The notes under the pieces were generated by a model. That model was not told the DNA's origin. It saw only the letters and a list, made by a program, of their open reading frames with translations, and made no database searches. Below, one piece after another: positions 1 to 8,070 of a DNA stretch of 40,851 nt. Source of the stretch: Pseudomonadota bacterium (GTDB lineage: Bacteria > Pseudomonadota > Gammaproteobacteria > Burkholderiales > Burkholderiaceae_C); contig JAEWPH010000063.1 in NCBI GenBank assembly GCA_023460715.1, forward strand, positions 1-40,851. The letters are read 5' to 3'. Within the stretch, counting starts at the first letter, position 1, and each line of letters opens with the position of its first letter. The position numbers and the translations under genes were made by a program.

Positions 1-717
1 GCGCTGGGCCAGCACTTCGGCTGGCGCGCCGCCTTCGTCTTCGTCGGCCTGATCGCCCTGGCGGCCGTGGCCATGGTGCGCGCCTACGTGCCGGCCATGC
101 CGGCGGACGCCGGCGCCAGCCCGCTGCGCGAGCTGGGCGCGCTGCGGCGCAAGCAGGTGTGGCTCACGCTGGGCATCGGCGCCATCGGGTTCGGCGGCAT
201 GTTCTCGGTGTTCAGCTACATCAAGCCCACGCTGACCGAAGTGGCCGGCATGCCGCTGGCGGGCGTGCCCTTCGTGCTGGCGCTGTTCGGCCTGGGCATG
301 GTGGCGGGCAACCTCGTCGGCCCGCGCTTCGCCGACAAGGCGCTGATGCCCACCATCGGCGGCATGCTGGTCTGGTCGGTGCTGGTGATGGGCACCTTCG
401 TGTTCGCCGCCCACCACGTGGCGACGGCGGCCGTGGCCGTGTTCCTGGTGGGGACGGTGGTGGCCATCGGCACGGCGCTGCAGATCCGCTTGATGGACGT
501 GGCCGGCGACGCGCAGACGCTGGCCGCGGCGCTCAACCATTCGGCCTTCAATGCGGCCAACGCCCTGGGCGCGTGGCTCGGCGGCGTGGCGATCTCCGCC
601 GGCTACGGCTGGACGTCCACCGGCTGGGTGGGCGTGCTGCTGGGCCTGGCCGGCCTGGGCGTGTTCGCGTGGTCAGTGGCGAGCGATCGCCAAGCGCACC
701 GCAGCGCCACGCGCTGA
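1..717 (+). CDS. MFS transporter, C-terminal part (cut by left edge)
   Basis: The frame is open from base 1 to the TGA at 715-717, so the true start lies outside the window; the ATG at 67 is internal. About 238 residues are visible, containing roughly six or seven hydrophobic segments, consistent with the end of helix 6 and the C-terminal half of a 12-helix major facilitator. Features include GWRAAFVFVG near the edge, the amphipathic stretch before KQVWLTLGIGAIGFGGMFSV, and the ALNHSAFNAANALGAWLGG segment. That last segment is typical of the AraJ/YdhP-like DHA1 drug and sugar exporters of the inner membrane. The substrate cannot be told. It converges on the PAP2 phosphatase gene with a 20-base gap and no obvious hairpin between them. 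Confidence 0.9.
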   Translation, partial: ALGQHFGWRAAFVFVGLIALAAVAMVRAYVPAMPADAGASPLRELGALRRKQVWLTLGIGAIGFGGMFSVFSYIKPTLTEVAGMPLAGVPFVLALFGLGMVAGNLVGPRFADKALMPTIGGMLVWSVLVMGTFVFAAHHVATAAVAVFLVGTVVAIGTALQIRLMDVAGDAQTLAAALNHSAFNAANALGAWLGGVAISAGYGWTSTGWVGVLLGLAGLGVFAWSVASDRQAHRSATR

Positions 718-737
718 GCTTCGGGCGGAATGCGTTA

Positions 738-1577
738 TTAGCTCGCAACCACCGTGCGGCAGCGGTGCCAGTGCCGCGCGCCGCGCAGCACCAGCAGGCA
801 GCAGGCCAGCCAGACGCCGCCCGTGAGCCAGCCGGCCAGCACGTCGCTGGCGAAGTGCACCTGCAGCACCACGCGGCTCCAGCCCACGGTGAACACCGTG
901 GCCGCGGCGAGCAGCAGCGCTGGAAGGTGCCAGCGCGCGGGCAGCAGGCGCAGCGCCAAGTACGCCAGCATGCCGTAGGCCACCATCGACGAGCTGCTGT
1001 GTCCGCTGGGGAAGCTGAAGCCGTCCGCCACCGAGATCTCATGCGTGTGCACCGGCCGGACCCGCTCGAAGCTGTGCTTGAAGCCGCGCGTGAGCAGCCC
1101 GTTGCCCGCCAGCGCCACGGCCCAGCCGGTGGCCAGCATGCGGTGGCCGCGCCACCACAGCGCAGCGGCCACCACCACGGCCAGCACCGCCAGCGTGAGC
1201 GTGTCGCCCGCATGCGTCAGCCGCGCGAAGAAGGTCAGCGTGCCCACGGAGGCCGTGGCCCGCAAGGTATCGGCCAGGCTCTGGTCCAGCACCGCCCAGC
1301 CGGTGGAGGCCCCGCCCCACTGTTCGGCCAGCAGCGCCAGCGCATGCGCGCAGGCCAGCACCAGCACGGCCGATGCCGCCATGGTGCCGGCCAGGGCCAC
1401 CGGGCCATTCGGCCGCGGCAGGCGCTGCAGCCAGGGCGCGCAGCGCGGCACAGCCTGGCGCGCGGCGGCGCGCACGGACAAGGTGACGGCCAGCGCCAGC
1501 ACCAGTCCCACCGTCCAGATCGCCACCGGGTGCTGGCCGGCCCAGGTGCCCCAGGCTTGGATGTCGGCGGTGCTCAT
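738..1577 (-). CDS. PAP2-family membrane phosphatase
   Basis: 279-residue integral membrane protein with the complete three-part acid phosphatase signature: K167 to R174-P175, the P190-S-G-H193 box, and S234-R235 with H241 and D245. H193 and H241 are the expected catalytic residues. Such enzymes remove phosphate from phosphatidic acid, undecaprenyl pyrophosphate or similar lipids at the outer face of the inner membrane. The frame stays open well upstream (to about 1886), but an AGGAGA ribosome site lies 7 bases before the ATG at 1577, so I take this start. It is divergent from a lipid kinase gene, which fits opposing roles in phospholipid turnover. The exact lipid is unknown. Confidence 0.9.
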   Translation of the reverse strand: MSTADIQAWGTWAGQHPVAIWTVGLVLALAVTLSVRAAARQAVPRCAPWLQRLPRPNGPVALAGTMAASAVLVLACAHALALLAEQWGGASTGWAVLDQSLADTLRATASVGTLTFFARLTHAGDTLTLAVLAVVVAAALWWRGHRMLATGWAVALAGNGLLTRGFKHSFERVRPVHTHEISVADGFSFPSGHSSSSMVAYGMLAYLALRLLPARWHLPALLLAAATVFTVGWSRVVLQVHFASDVLAGWLTGGVWLACCLLVLRGARHWHRCRTVVAS

Positions 1578-1884
1578 GCGGTTTCTCCTACGACGTAGTG
1601 CACTGGGCGGCAAGGACAACGTGAAAGGCGAGGCGAGTGGGAGCGGGCGAGCGAAGCAAAGGGCATGGGCGAGATCAGCGAAGGCCGAGGCAGGGCCTGG
1701 GAAGTGGGTCAATCTGCGCATTGTCTCCACGTGCCTCGCGCCGCACTGCGCCCTGGGGGCTTTTGTCGGCCTTGGCTGACAGGGCCGGGGCCTGCCTGCT
1801 GTCGCCCTCGCATAGGGGGGGCTCCCACAATCACGGCCAGCCGCCACCCCGTGGCGCACCGAGCCGATTGCCGCGCTCTCCACC
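1578..1884. other. Divergent intergenic region, PAP2 / lipid kinase
   Basis: About 300 bases with no supportable gene. It must hold the promoters for both divergent genes, but I cannot assign clear -35/-10 boxes. A short perfect palindrome, CTACG-A-CGTAG, lies at 1588-1598 directly upstream of the PAP2 ribosome site and could be an operator or chance. Confidence 0.4.
1584..1589 (-). promoter_or_regulatory. Ribosome binding site deciding the PAP2 start
   Basis: On the minus strand this reads AGGAGA, 6-7 bases before the ATG at 1577. It argues against the long open extension upstream being translated. Confidence 0.7.
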
Positions 1885-2958
1885 ATGACGCAAACGCCTT
1901 ACCTGCCTCCCACCCCTGATGCCAACGGCACCATCCACATCGTCGTGCCATTGCGGCCCGGCGCCGATCTGGATCTGCTGCGTGCACAGCTGGAAGGCGT
2001 GGTGGCCTTGCAGAGCCGCGCCGTGCAGTGGCACGTGCCGGCCGAGCGTGCCGACATCGTGGCGCTGGCGCAGGAGGCCGCCCGCAAGGCGCACGCCGAT
2101 GGAGGGCTGGTCGTTGCGGCCGGCGGCGACGGCACCATCAACGCCGTGGCCACCGCCGCGTGGAAACAGGGCGTTCCGATGGGCGTGGTGCCCATGGGCA
2201 CGTTCAACTACTTCGCCCGCGAGCAGCAGCTGGCGCTGGACCCCGAGGCCGCCGTGCAGGACATCATCCAAGCCCTGGAGGGCGGCGACATGCGGCCCGT
2301 CAACGTCGGCTTCGTGAACGACCGCATGTTCCTCGTCAACGCCAGCCTGGGCATGTATCCGCGCCTGCTGGACGAGCGCGAGCGGGCCTCGCGCCGCTTC
2401 GGCCGCACGCGCTGGGTGGCCATCGCATCGTCGATCTGGAGCGTGCTGCGCAACAGCTCGGCCCGTCGCTGGAGCGTGGCCGTGCGAAGCGAACCCCAGG
2501 CGCCATTGGAGCGCAAGGAGTACCTCGCTTCGACCCTGTTCGTAGGCAACAACCCGCTGCAGCTCGAACGCGTGGGCATTCCGCAGGCGAGCGCAGTGGC
2601 CGAGGACGGGCAGCTCGCCGTGGTGCTGCTCAAGCCGCAGGAACGCGACGCCACGGCCATGACGGTGCTCAACGCCGCCGTGGGCCAGCTGGAGCGCGAC
2701 GATGCCGTCGTGAGCCTGGCCTGCTCGGAGCTGGTGGTGGAGCCGGCCAGCTGGAAGCCGCAGCGCGTGAAGGTGGCCTTCGACGGCGAACGCGAATGGA
2801 TGACGCCGCCCCTGCAGTTCCGCACCGGTGAGCGCCCCCTGTGGCTGGTGGCGCCTACCGCCGCTGCCAAGGACGAAGAACCCGACACCGCAGCCGCGCC
2901 CGTGGCCGCCGATGAGCCCCCGCCTGCCGCCCCGGCCGGCGGGCTGGCGCCCGCGTGA
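1885..2958 (+). CDS. Diacylglycerol kinase-family lipid kinase
   Basis: 357 residues. The DAGK catalytic domain is at about residues 15-150, with the nucleotide-binding GGDGT at 80-84 and a following P-M-G-T-F-N motif near 103-108; the C-terminal beta-sandwich half carries FVGNNPLQLERVG. The family phosphorylates diacylglycerol, sphingoid or related lipids (YegS/BmrU/DagK-like); the substrate is not predictable. The last ~45 residues are Ala/Pro/Glu-rich and look like a disordered tail. The ATG at 1885 begins the conserved domain after a short leader. The downstream phosphodiesterase starts 13 bases after the stop, so the two are probably cotranscribed. Confidence 0.88.
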   Translation: MTQTPYLPPTPDANGTIHIVVPLRPGADLDLLRAQLEGVVALQSRAVQWHVPAERADIVALAQEAARKAHADGGLVVAAGGDGTINAVATAAWKQGVPMGVVPMGTFNYFAREQQLALDPEAAVQDIIQALEGGDMRPVNVGFVNDRMFLVNASLGMYPRLLDERERASRRFGRTRWVAIASSIWSVLRNSSARRWSVAVRSEPQAPLERKEYLASTLFVGNNPLQLERVGIPQASAVAEDGQLAVVLLKPQERDATAMTVLNAAVGQLERDDAVVSLACSELVVEPASWKPQRVKVAFDGEREWMTPPLQFRTGERPLWLVAPTAAAKDEEPDTAAAPVAADEPPPAAPAGGLAPA

Positions 2959-2971
2959 CGGGGACGCGCGC

Positions 2972-3793
2972 ATGAGCGTTCTGCTGCACCTGTCTGACCT
3001 GCATTTCGGAGCCCACGACGAACGCGTCTGCGAGGCCGTGACGCGCCTGACCGCGCGGCTGGGCGTGGGGGTGCTGGTGGTCTCCGGCGACCTGACCCAG
3101 CGGGCCACACCCGAGCAGTTCGAGCAGGCCCATGCCTTCCTGTCCTCCTTGCCGATCCCCCACCGGCTGGTGGTGCCCGGCAACCACGACGTGCCCCTGT
3201 TCGCCTGGTGGGAGCGTCTGGCCGGCCAGGCCTACCGCCGCTACGCGCGCTGGTGGGGCGACGATCTGGAGGGCACCTGCCATGCCGACGGCTTCCATGT
3301 CATGGCCGTGAACACCACGCGCTGGTGGCGGCATGAGCGCGGCAGCCTCTCGCCGCAGCAGATCGATGCCATCGCTGAGCGCCTGGCCGCCACCCGCAAG
3401 GACGACTGGCGCATCGTCGTCAGCCACCACCCGCTGGCCGCCGCGCACGAGGAAGACCGCCGCCACCGCCCGCACCGCGCCGACCGGGCGCTGACGCGCT
3501 GGAGCGCCGCGGGGGCCGAACTGCTGCTGTCCGGCCATGCGCACGAGCCGGGACTGGTGGAGCCGATGACGGGGCTGTGGTCCGCCCAGGCGGGCACGGC
3601 CGTTTCGGTGCGGCTGCGTGCCAATGCGCCCAACAGCCTGGTCACGCTCGAACGCGTGCCCTCGGCCGCCGGCGACCGGCACCAGCGCCTGCTCACCCGC
3701 TGGGACTACGTGCCCGATGCGCAGGAATTCCTTCCGGTGGAAAAGCACGACCTGAGCGTGGCCCCCACGGGCTGCCTGCGGCGTCGGCGCTGA
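2972..3793 (+). CDS. Class III (CpdA-like) metallophosphoesterase
   Basis: 273-residue cytosolic calcineurin-like phosphoesterase. All metal-binding motifs are present: D9-L-H11, G39-D40, G70-N-H-D73, H152 in SHHP and G188-H-A-H191. This set and the size match cyclic-nucleotide phosphodiesterase CpdA and related enzymes, though many relatives act on other phosphodiesters. The frame is open from 2828 inside the preceding gene, but the domain begins MSVLLHLSDLHFG at 2972, so the shorter start is chosen. It is probably translated together with the lipid kinase just upstream. Confidence 0.88.
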   Translation: MSVLLHLSDLHFGAHDERVCEAVTRLTARLGVGVLVVSGDLTQRATPEQFEQAHAFLSSLPIPHRLVVPGNHDVPLFAWWERLAGQAYRRYARWWGDDLEGTCHADGFHVMAVNTTRWWRHERGSLSPQQIDAIAERLAATRKDDWRIVVSHHPLAAAHEEDRRHRPHRADRALTRWSAAGAELLLSGHAHEPGLVEPMTGLWSAQAGTAVSVRLRANAPNSLVTLERVPSAAGDRHQRLLTRWDYVPDAQEFLPVEKHDLSVAPTGCLRRRR

Positions 3794-3926
3794 ACGCATT
3801 TCGCTGAGGCGGGCGGCGCGTTCGCTCTTGCACGCAGTGATGAACCCGGGGCCAGGCTAGCCAGGGCGTCGGGTCGTGCTGCCGATGCGCACGCCCGGAG
3901 GCTGGCCGGCCGGTCTTGTTTGTCTC

Positions 3927-5033
3927 TTACGCCTGCGCGCCGCTGGCCGGCAGCTTCATGGTCACTTCGACCATGCCGTTCTCCGAGCAGGCCGTGATCT
4001 GGCCGCCGTGCGCATCGACGATCTGCTTGCAGATGAACAGGCCCAGGCCCAGGTTGGTGCGGTGACCCGTCTGGTAGCCCTGGCCCCGCTTCATGGGCTC
4101 GAAGATGCCGGGCAGCGCCGCCTCGGGGATCTCGCCGCGGTTGCGCACGGTGACCACCAGCTGATCGCCATCTTCGCGCACGTCCACCTGCACGCTGCGG
4201 TCGGTGCCGTGCTGCACGGCATTGGACACGAGGTTGGACAGCGCCTCGCGCACGCGCGACACGTCGAACACGCCGTTGCCCGGGCCTTCGCAGTGCAGGT
4301 CGATCTGCGCCTCGGGGAACGCGGCGCGCACGATCTCCAGTTCGTCCTCGGAGACGGCGCACAGGCTGGCTTCCTCCCTGGCCAGCGGCATGGGCGTGCC
4401 CACCTGGCTGTTGCTGTATTCCAGCAGGGAGTCGAGCATGCTGCCGATGCGCTTGGTGCCCTTGGCCACCACGTCCACATGCCTGTGCAGGGCCTCGGGG
4501 GTCTTGATGCGCAGCACTTCGCCGGTCAGCGCCATGGCATTGAGCGGCGTGCGCAGGTCGTGCCCCACCACGCCCAGGAAGATGTGGCGCCACGAGTCCA
4601 CCTGCTCCTCGAAGCGCACGATGGATTCGGCCAGCGCCTGGTCCACCGCCTCGTTGAAGCGCGTGATGTCGTCCACGATGTGGCCGCTGTCGGCATGGTG
4701 GTCCAGCCAGAGCCGCAGCACGCTGGCGCGCAGGGCGCGGTACTCGGACACCAGCTGGCTGGTGGTCAGGCCGCTGTTGGCACGGGCCACGCCGTGTTCC
4801 TCGGCCGCCGTGGTGGCGGGGCCGCGCGGGGCCTTGCCCTGCGACTTTTCAATAGCCTGTGTCCTACTCTGCGGTGCGCGGATGTCCGTTGCAATGGCTT
4901 CAAGACATTGCGCGAAGTGGTCCCGCAACGTTTCATCCGTGGCGTTCTTCAGGCTGGGCAAGGATTTCGCAAATTCCGCGGCCTCGTCCACGATGGCGTC
5001 TCTGTAACGGTCCAGAAAGTCTGCAAGGCGCAT
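3927..5033 (-). CDS. Sensor histidine kinase with RsbRD-like N-terminus
   Basis: 368 residues without membrane segments, so probably cytosolic. Residues 1-135 resemble the helical RsbRD N-terminal sensor domain (QLVSEYRALRASVLRLW region). The HisKA dimerisation box carries H158 in GVVGHDLRTPLNA, the phospho-acceptor. The ATPase domain has the N box (NLVSNAVQHG, N271), a divergent G1 box (NRGEIPE) and the G2 box (NLGLGLFIC, 327-335). It starts 26 bases from the divergent response regulator and the two probably form a pair. The signal is unknown. Confidence 0.9.
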   Translation of the reverse strand: MRLADFLDRYRDAIVDEAAEFAKSLPSLKNATDETLRDHFAQCLEAIATDIRAPQSRTQAIEKSQGKAPRGPATTAAEEHGVARANSGLTTSQLVSEYRALRASVLRLWLDHHADSGHIVDDITRFNEAVDQALAESIVRFEEQVDSWRHIFLGVVGHDLRTPLNAMALTGEVLRIKTPEALHRHVDVVAKGTKRIGSMLDSLLEYSNSQVGTPMPLAREEASLCAVSEDELEIVRAAFPEAQIDLHCEGPGNGVFDVSRVREALSNLVSNAVQHGTDRSVQVDVREDGDQLVVTVRNRGEIPEAALPGIFEPMKRGQGYQTGHRTNLGLGLFICKQIVDAHGGQITACSENGMVEVTMKLPASGAQA

Positions 5034-5059
5034 AGCCGTCCCACGAAGAGATAAAACAC

Positions 5060-5416
5060 ATGAACGGCCTGCACCTACTGATAGTCGATGACGAGCGGGA
5101 AGCCGCAGAACTTCTCAAGATTATCTTGGAGGAAGACCCGCGTGTTCAATCCGTGGCTGTCGCCTACGATGGGATGGAGGCCGTGGACCAGGCAAGGCGG
5201 CACAAGCCGGACATCGTCATCATGGATCTGGAGATGCCGCGAATGGACGGCGAGCAGGCCGCGCACCTGATTCTGGCGGAGTATGCCGCACAGCCGCCCC
5301 GGCTGATCGCGCTGTCGGGCAACATTCTCCGCCTGCGGGCCATGCGGAGCGGCCCGTTCCATGCCCGCCTGGGCAAGCCGGTGGATTTCGCCGCGCTGGA
5401 CGCGTTGATCGCCTGA
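5060..5416 (+). CDS. Single-domain response regulator (CheY-like receiver)
   Basis: 118 residues, one receiver domain and no output domain. Acidic pocket D10-D11, phospho-acceptor D56 (VIMDLEMPRMDG), S86 at the switch Thr/Ser position and K106 in LGKP are all present. The loop before K106 (RLRAMRSGPFHAR) is unlike the usual hydrophobic segment with conserved aromatic, so the output face may be specialised. It is divergent from the adjacent histidine kinase, its likely phosphodonor. With no DNA-binding domain it must act through protein contacts or a phosphorelay. Confidence 0.88.
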   Translation: MNGLHLLIVDDEREAAELLKIILEEDPRVQSVAVAYDGMEAVDQARRHKPDIVIMDLEMPRMDGEQAAHLILAEYAAQPPRLIALSGNILRLRAMRSGPFHARLGKPVDFAALDALIA

Positions 5417-5438
5417 CCCTGGCGCTGCCCGCCACCGT

Positions 5439-6269
5439 TCACATCGACCAGATGCGCGGCCGCTGTGCGGGCAAGCCCCACAGGGTGCTGCGCCAGGTGG
5501 CCCACACGCGCTGCAGCAGGGCCATGGCGGGCTCCACCACCGGCGCCAGCACGCGCACGACCACCACCTGGCCGTTGGGGCAGGTGGCGCCCGCCGTGGC
5601 CACGAGCGCGTCGGCATCCAGCACGGCGCGGGCGCTGTCCAGGGCCGCTTCGCGGCGCTCGCGGCTCAGCGCCTCGCCGGCCACGAAGAACAGCGACGCC
5701 ATGCAGCGGTGCCCGGCCAGGCCCAGCTGGCCGTCCATGAGCAGCGCGTCTGCGGCATCGACGCGGCCACGCTCCAGCCACAGGCCCGGCACTTCGATGT
5801 GCTGCTGGAAGCTGCCGCGGCGAAACGGCTGGTCCGCATGGGGCAGGCCGAAGGCCGTGACGTCCAGGCCCATCAGCTCGGCCCCCGGGGCGACCTCCAT
5901 CGTCAGGCGGTTCTCGGCCCGGCAGCCGTCGTAGCACAGCGCTTCCAGCGGCAGCCATTCCAGGCGCGCGCCCGGCTCCAGCACGGCATGCGTGCGCTGA
6001 AGGGCCAGCTCGCCCAGCGAGCGGTAGAAACGCGTGGCGCCGGGCGTGGTCACCAGCCCGTGCGCACCGGGGCCTACGCGCAGGTTGATGTCCAGCGTGT
6101 CCCCGCCCACCAGCCCGCCGGGCGGGTGCACCAGCACGTTGTGGCAGACGGCGTCGCCTTCGGGGTACAGGCTTTGCAGGATGCGCAGCGGCCCGCTGTG
6201 CTCGTGGCGGGCGACGGTGCGATCGGTCTCGCGGCGGTAGTCCAGTTGCAGGCGGGCGTGCCAGGTCAT
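5439..6269 (-). CDS. ureD: Urease accessory protein UreD/UreH
   Basis: 276 residues, full length. Diagnostic UreD stretches are present: HNVLVHPPGGLVGGDTL, TTPGATRFYRS and EALCYDGCRAEN. UreD scaffolds UreF-UreG on apo-urease and helps deliver nickel. In relatives of this group ureD normally directly precedes ureABC; here its 3' side faces a convergent response regulator 22 bases away and its 5' side faces a dispersed palindromic repeat and a dioxygenase gene. No ureA, B, C, E, F or G lies in the window. It may serve a urease encoded elsewhere, or be an extra copy. No frameshift is seen. Confidence 0.9.
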   Translation of the reverse strand: MTWHARLQLDYRRETDRTVARHEHSGPLRILQSLYPEGDAVCHNVLVHPPGGLVGGDTLDINLRVGPGAHGLVTTPGATRFYRSLGELALQRTHAVLEPGARLEWLPLEALCYDGCRAENRLTMEVAPGAELMGLDVTAFGLPHADQPFRRGSFQQHIEVPGLWLERGRVDAADALLMDGQLGLAGHRCMASLFFVAGEALSRERREAALDSARAVLDADALVATAGATCPNGQVVVVRVLAPVVEPAMALLQRVWATWRSTLWGLPAQRPRIWSM

Positions 6270-6276
6270 CGGTGTT

Positions 6277-6340
6277 TGCTATTGAATTGGGAGCTGCATG
6301 CGCCCGTATTTCGGGCGCTGTAGGCCATTTTGGCTTAAAA
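6277..6340 (+). repeat. Dispersed palindromic repeat, copy A
   Basis: Core is GCTATTGAATTGGGAGCTGC followed by a hairpin GCGCCCG-TATTT-CGGGCGC (6300-6318), then TGTAGGCC and a T/A-rich end. It shares layout with copies near 10.75, 16.6, 31.8 and 38.67 kb. It sits directly 5' of ureD. Confidence 0.6.
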
Positions 6341-6512
6341 GACGCAGCGCGTGGCGAAGGGCCGCAGGGGGCGGGGCCAGCGCGCAGCGGGCGCAGGGCT
6401 TGCGGCACTTACCGTGCTGGCCGCGGTGGCGGCGCCATCGAGCCTGCAGGGCAGGCGGCCTGCGCCCCCATGCCGCGGCAAAAGCTCCGGAAGAGGGGCG
6501 TCATGCGCGGCG

Positions 6513-7481
6513 TCATGCGGTGGTCGCCACGGGCTTGTTGTAGGTGCGGCGGTACATCTCCACCAGGTGCTCCCCGGCCGTGCAGGGCGCGTAGCGGGGC
6601 GTCTCGCCGGCCGGCACGGTGCCGGGCACGGCCTCGATGCGGGCGAGGTAGTCCGGCTCGTAGAAGAAGGGAATGGAATAGCGCGGCGCGCCGCCGGAAT
6701 GCCGGTTGCGCACGCGGTGCGGATTGGAGTGGTACAGGCCATTGGTCCAGCGCGGAATCATGTCGCCCAGGTTGACCACGAAGCAGCCGGGCACGGGCGT
6801 GGCCTCGACCCAGTCGCCCCGCGGCATCTGCACCTCCAGCCCGCCGTGCGCGTCCTGCGCCAGGATGGTGATGGCGCCCCAGTCGGTGTGGGCGCCGGCG
6901 CCGAAGGTGCGCTCGTCCGCGCCCTCGGGGTGAGCGGGGTAGCGGATCATGCGCAGCGTGATCATGGGGTGGTCGCTGGTGGCGTCGAAGAAGGTCTCCG
7001 GCAGGTCCAGCGACAGCGCCAGCAGCTGCATGAGCCGGCGCGACAGCACCAGCAGCGACTGGATGTAGGCCTCGCACACGGCCGGCGCGTGGGGCACCTC
7101 GGCGGGCCACTGGTTGTGGCCGTAGGTCTGGTAGCCGGCACGCACGTACGGATGGTCTTCCGGGTAGGCCATGCCGCAGTAGAAGCTCTCCTTCAGGTCG
7201 GGCCGCGCCGCCAGGTCGAGCGACTGCGCGCCCATCAGCTCGTAGCCGCGCATGGAGGGCGAGTGGTGCATGGCCAGCGCCTCGCGCGTGGCGCGCGGCA
7301 CGTCGAGCAGCTCCTGTGCCAGCGCGAACTGCCGGGCGATCTGCGCGGCGTCCACGCCGTGGTGGCGCACGTAGAAGAAGCCGGACGCCATGGCCGCCTC
7401 GCGCATCTGCGCGGCGACCTCGGCGCTGCGCGGCCCGCCCAGCGCCAGGGCGTCTTGCAGATCGAGAATGGGAAGGGACAT
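6513..7481 (-). CDS. Isopenicillin N synthase-family Fe(II)/2-oxoglutarate dioxygenase
   Basis: 322 residues. The N-terminal DIOX_N part (1-110, GFFYVRHHGV) and C-terminal jelly roll carry the iron ligands H198-x-D200 (HTDWG) and H255 (NPHRVRN), plus R267-x-S269 (RYS), which binds the co-substrate carboxylate. Family members use Fe(II), O2 and usually 2-oxoglutarate to hydroxylate or desaturate small substrates. It is the third gene of a minus-strand set after a THI5-like binding protein and a nucleoside deaminase, 79 bases after the latter, which suggests oxidation of an imported heterocycle (inference). A paralogue lies divergently at 9710. Confidence 0.9.
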   Translation of the reverse strand: MSLPILDLQDALALGGPRSAEVAAQMREAAMASGFFYVRHHGVDAAQIARQFALAQELLDVPRATREALAMHHSPSMRGYELMGAQSLDLAARPDLKESFYCGMAYPEDHPYVRAGYQTYGHNQWPAEVPHAPAVCEAYIQSLLVLSRRLMQLLALSLDLPETFFDATSDHPMITLRMIRYPAHPEGADERTFGAGAHTDWGAITILAQDAHGGLEVQMPRGDWVEATPVPGCFVVNLGDMIPRWTNGLYHSNPHRVRNRHSGGAPRYSIPFFYEPDYLARIEAVPGTVPAGETPRYAPCTAGEHLVEMYRRTYNKPVATTA

Positions 7482-7560
7482 GGCGGTGTTTCCGGTGGCG
7501 GGGGCGGGTGGCCCAGCGCCGATTGTCAGGCCTGCAGGCGTGCGCGGTCCCCGGAGGGGT

Positions 7561-8070
7561 TCACACGTTCCACGCGCCCCGGTGCGAGGCCGAGGCTTCC
7601 TCGATGAGCGCGGGGCCGATGCATTCGATGGCGTGCGGCGAGGCGGCGAAGACGTCGCGGCAGGACAGTTCGGCGTCGCGCTGGTCGAGCCGTTCGCCGC
7701 GAAAGCCGCGCAGCCGCACCGCGTCGATGCCGTAGACCACGCGGCCGATGTTGGCCCAGAAGATGGCGCCCGCGCACATCACGCAGGGCTCGCCGGACGA
7801 GTACAGCGTGGCCTGCGCGAGGGCCTCGCGCGCATGCCGGGGGCTGGCCATGCGCACGGCGCTGGTCTCGGCATGCGCGGTGCAGTCGCCGGTCTCGCCG
7901 TTGGCGTTCCAGGCTTCGGCCAGCACCGTGCCGTCCGCGCCCACGATCACCGCGCCGAAAGGGCGGTTGCCGCGCGCGCGGGCCTTGTCGGCCAGCGCGA
8001 TGGCCTGGCGCAGGTAGAGGCCGTCGCGCTCGTCCAGGGCCACTTCCTGCGGGAGTGCGGCGCCGCTCAT
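7561..8070 (-). CDS. Nucleoside/nucleobase deaminase (CDA fold)
   Basis: 169 residues. Zinc site H66-A-E68 and P95-C96-V-M-C99 are intact, with E68 the proton shuttle. The following FWANIGRVVYG resembles guanine deaminase (GuaD)-type and tRNA-adenosine-deaminase-like enzymes more than cytidine deaminase. It hydrolyses an exocyclic amino group of a base; the substrate is unproven. Its ATG overlaps the stop of the binding-protein gene by four bases (ATGA), so they are translationally coupled. A second deaminase with the same architecture is at 14405. Confidence 0.87.
   Translation of the reverse strand: MSGAALPQEVALDERDGLYLRQAIALADKARARGNRPFGAVIVGADGTVLAEAWNANGETGDCTAHAETSAVRMASPRHAREALAQATLYSSGEPCVMCAGAIFWANIGRVVYGIDAVRLRGFRGERLDQRDAELSCRDVFAASPHAIECIGPALIEEASASHRGAWNV

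Noticed and set aside
6409..6512. A 35-codon frame overlapping the stop of the first dioxygenase
   Set aside because: Too short, no ribosome site beyond the ATGA overlap, and no recognisable pattern.
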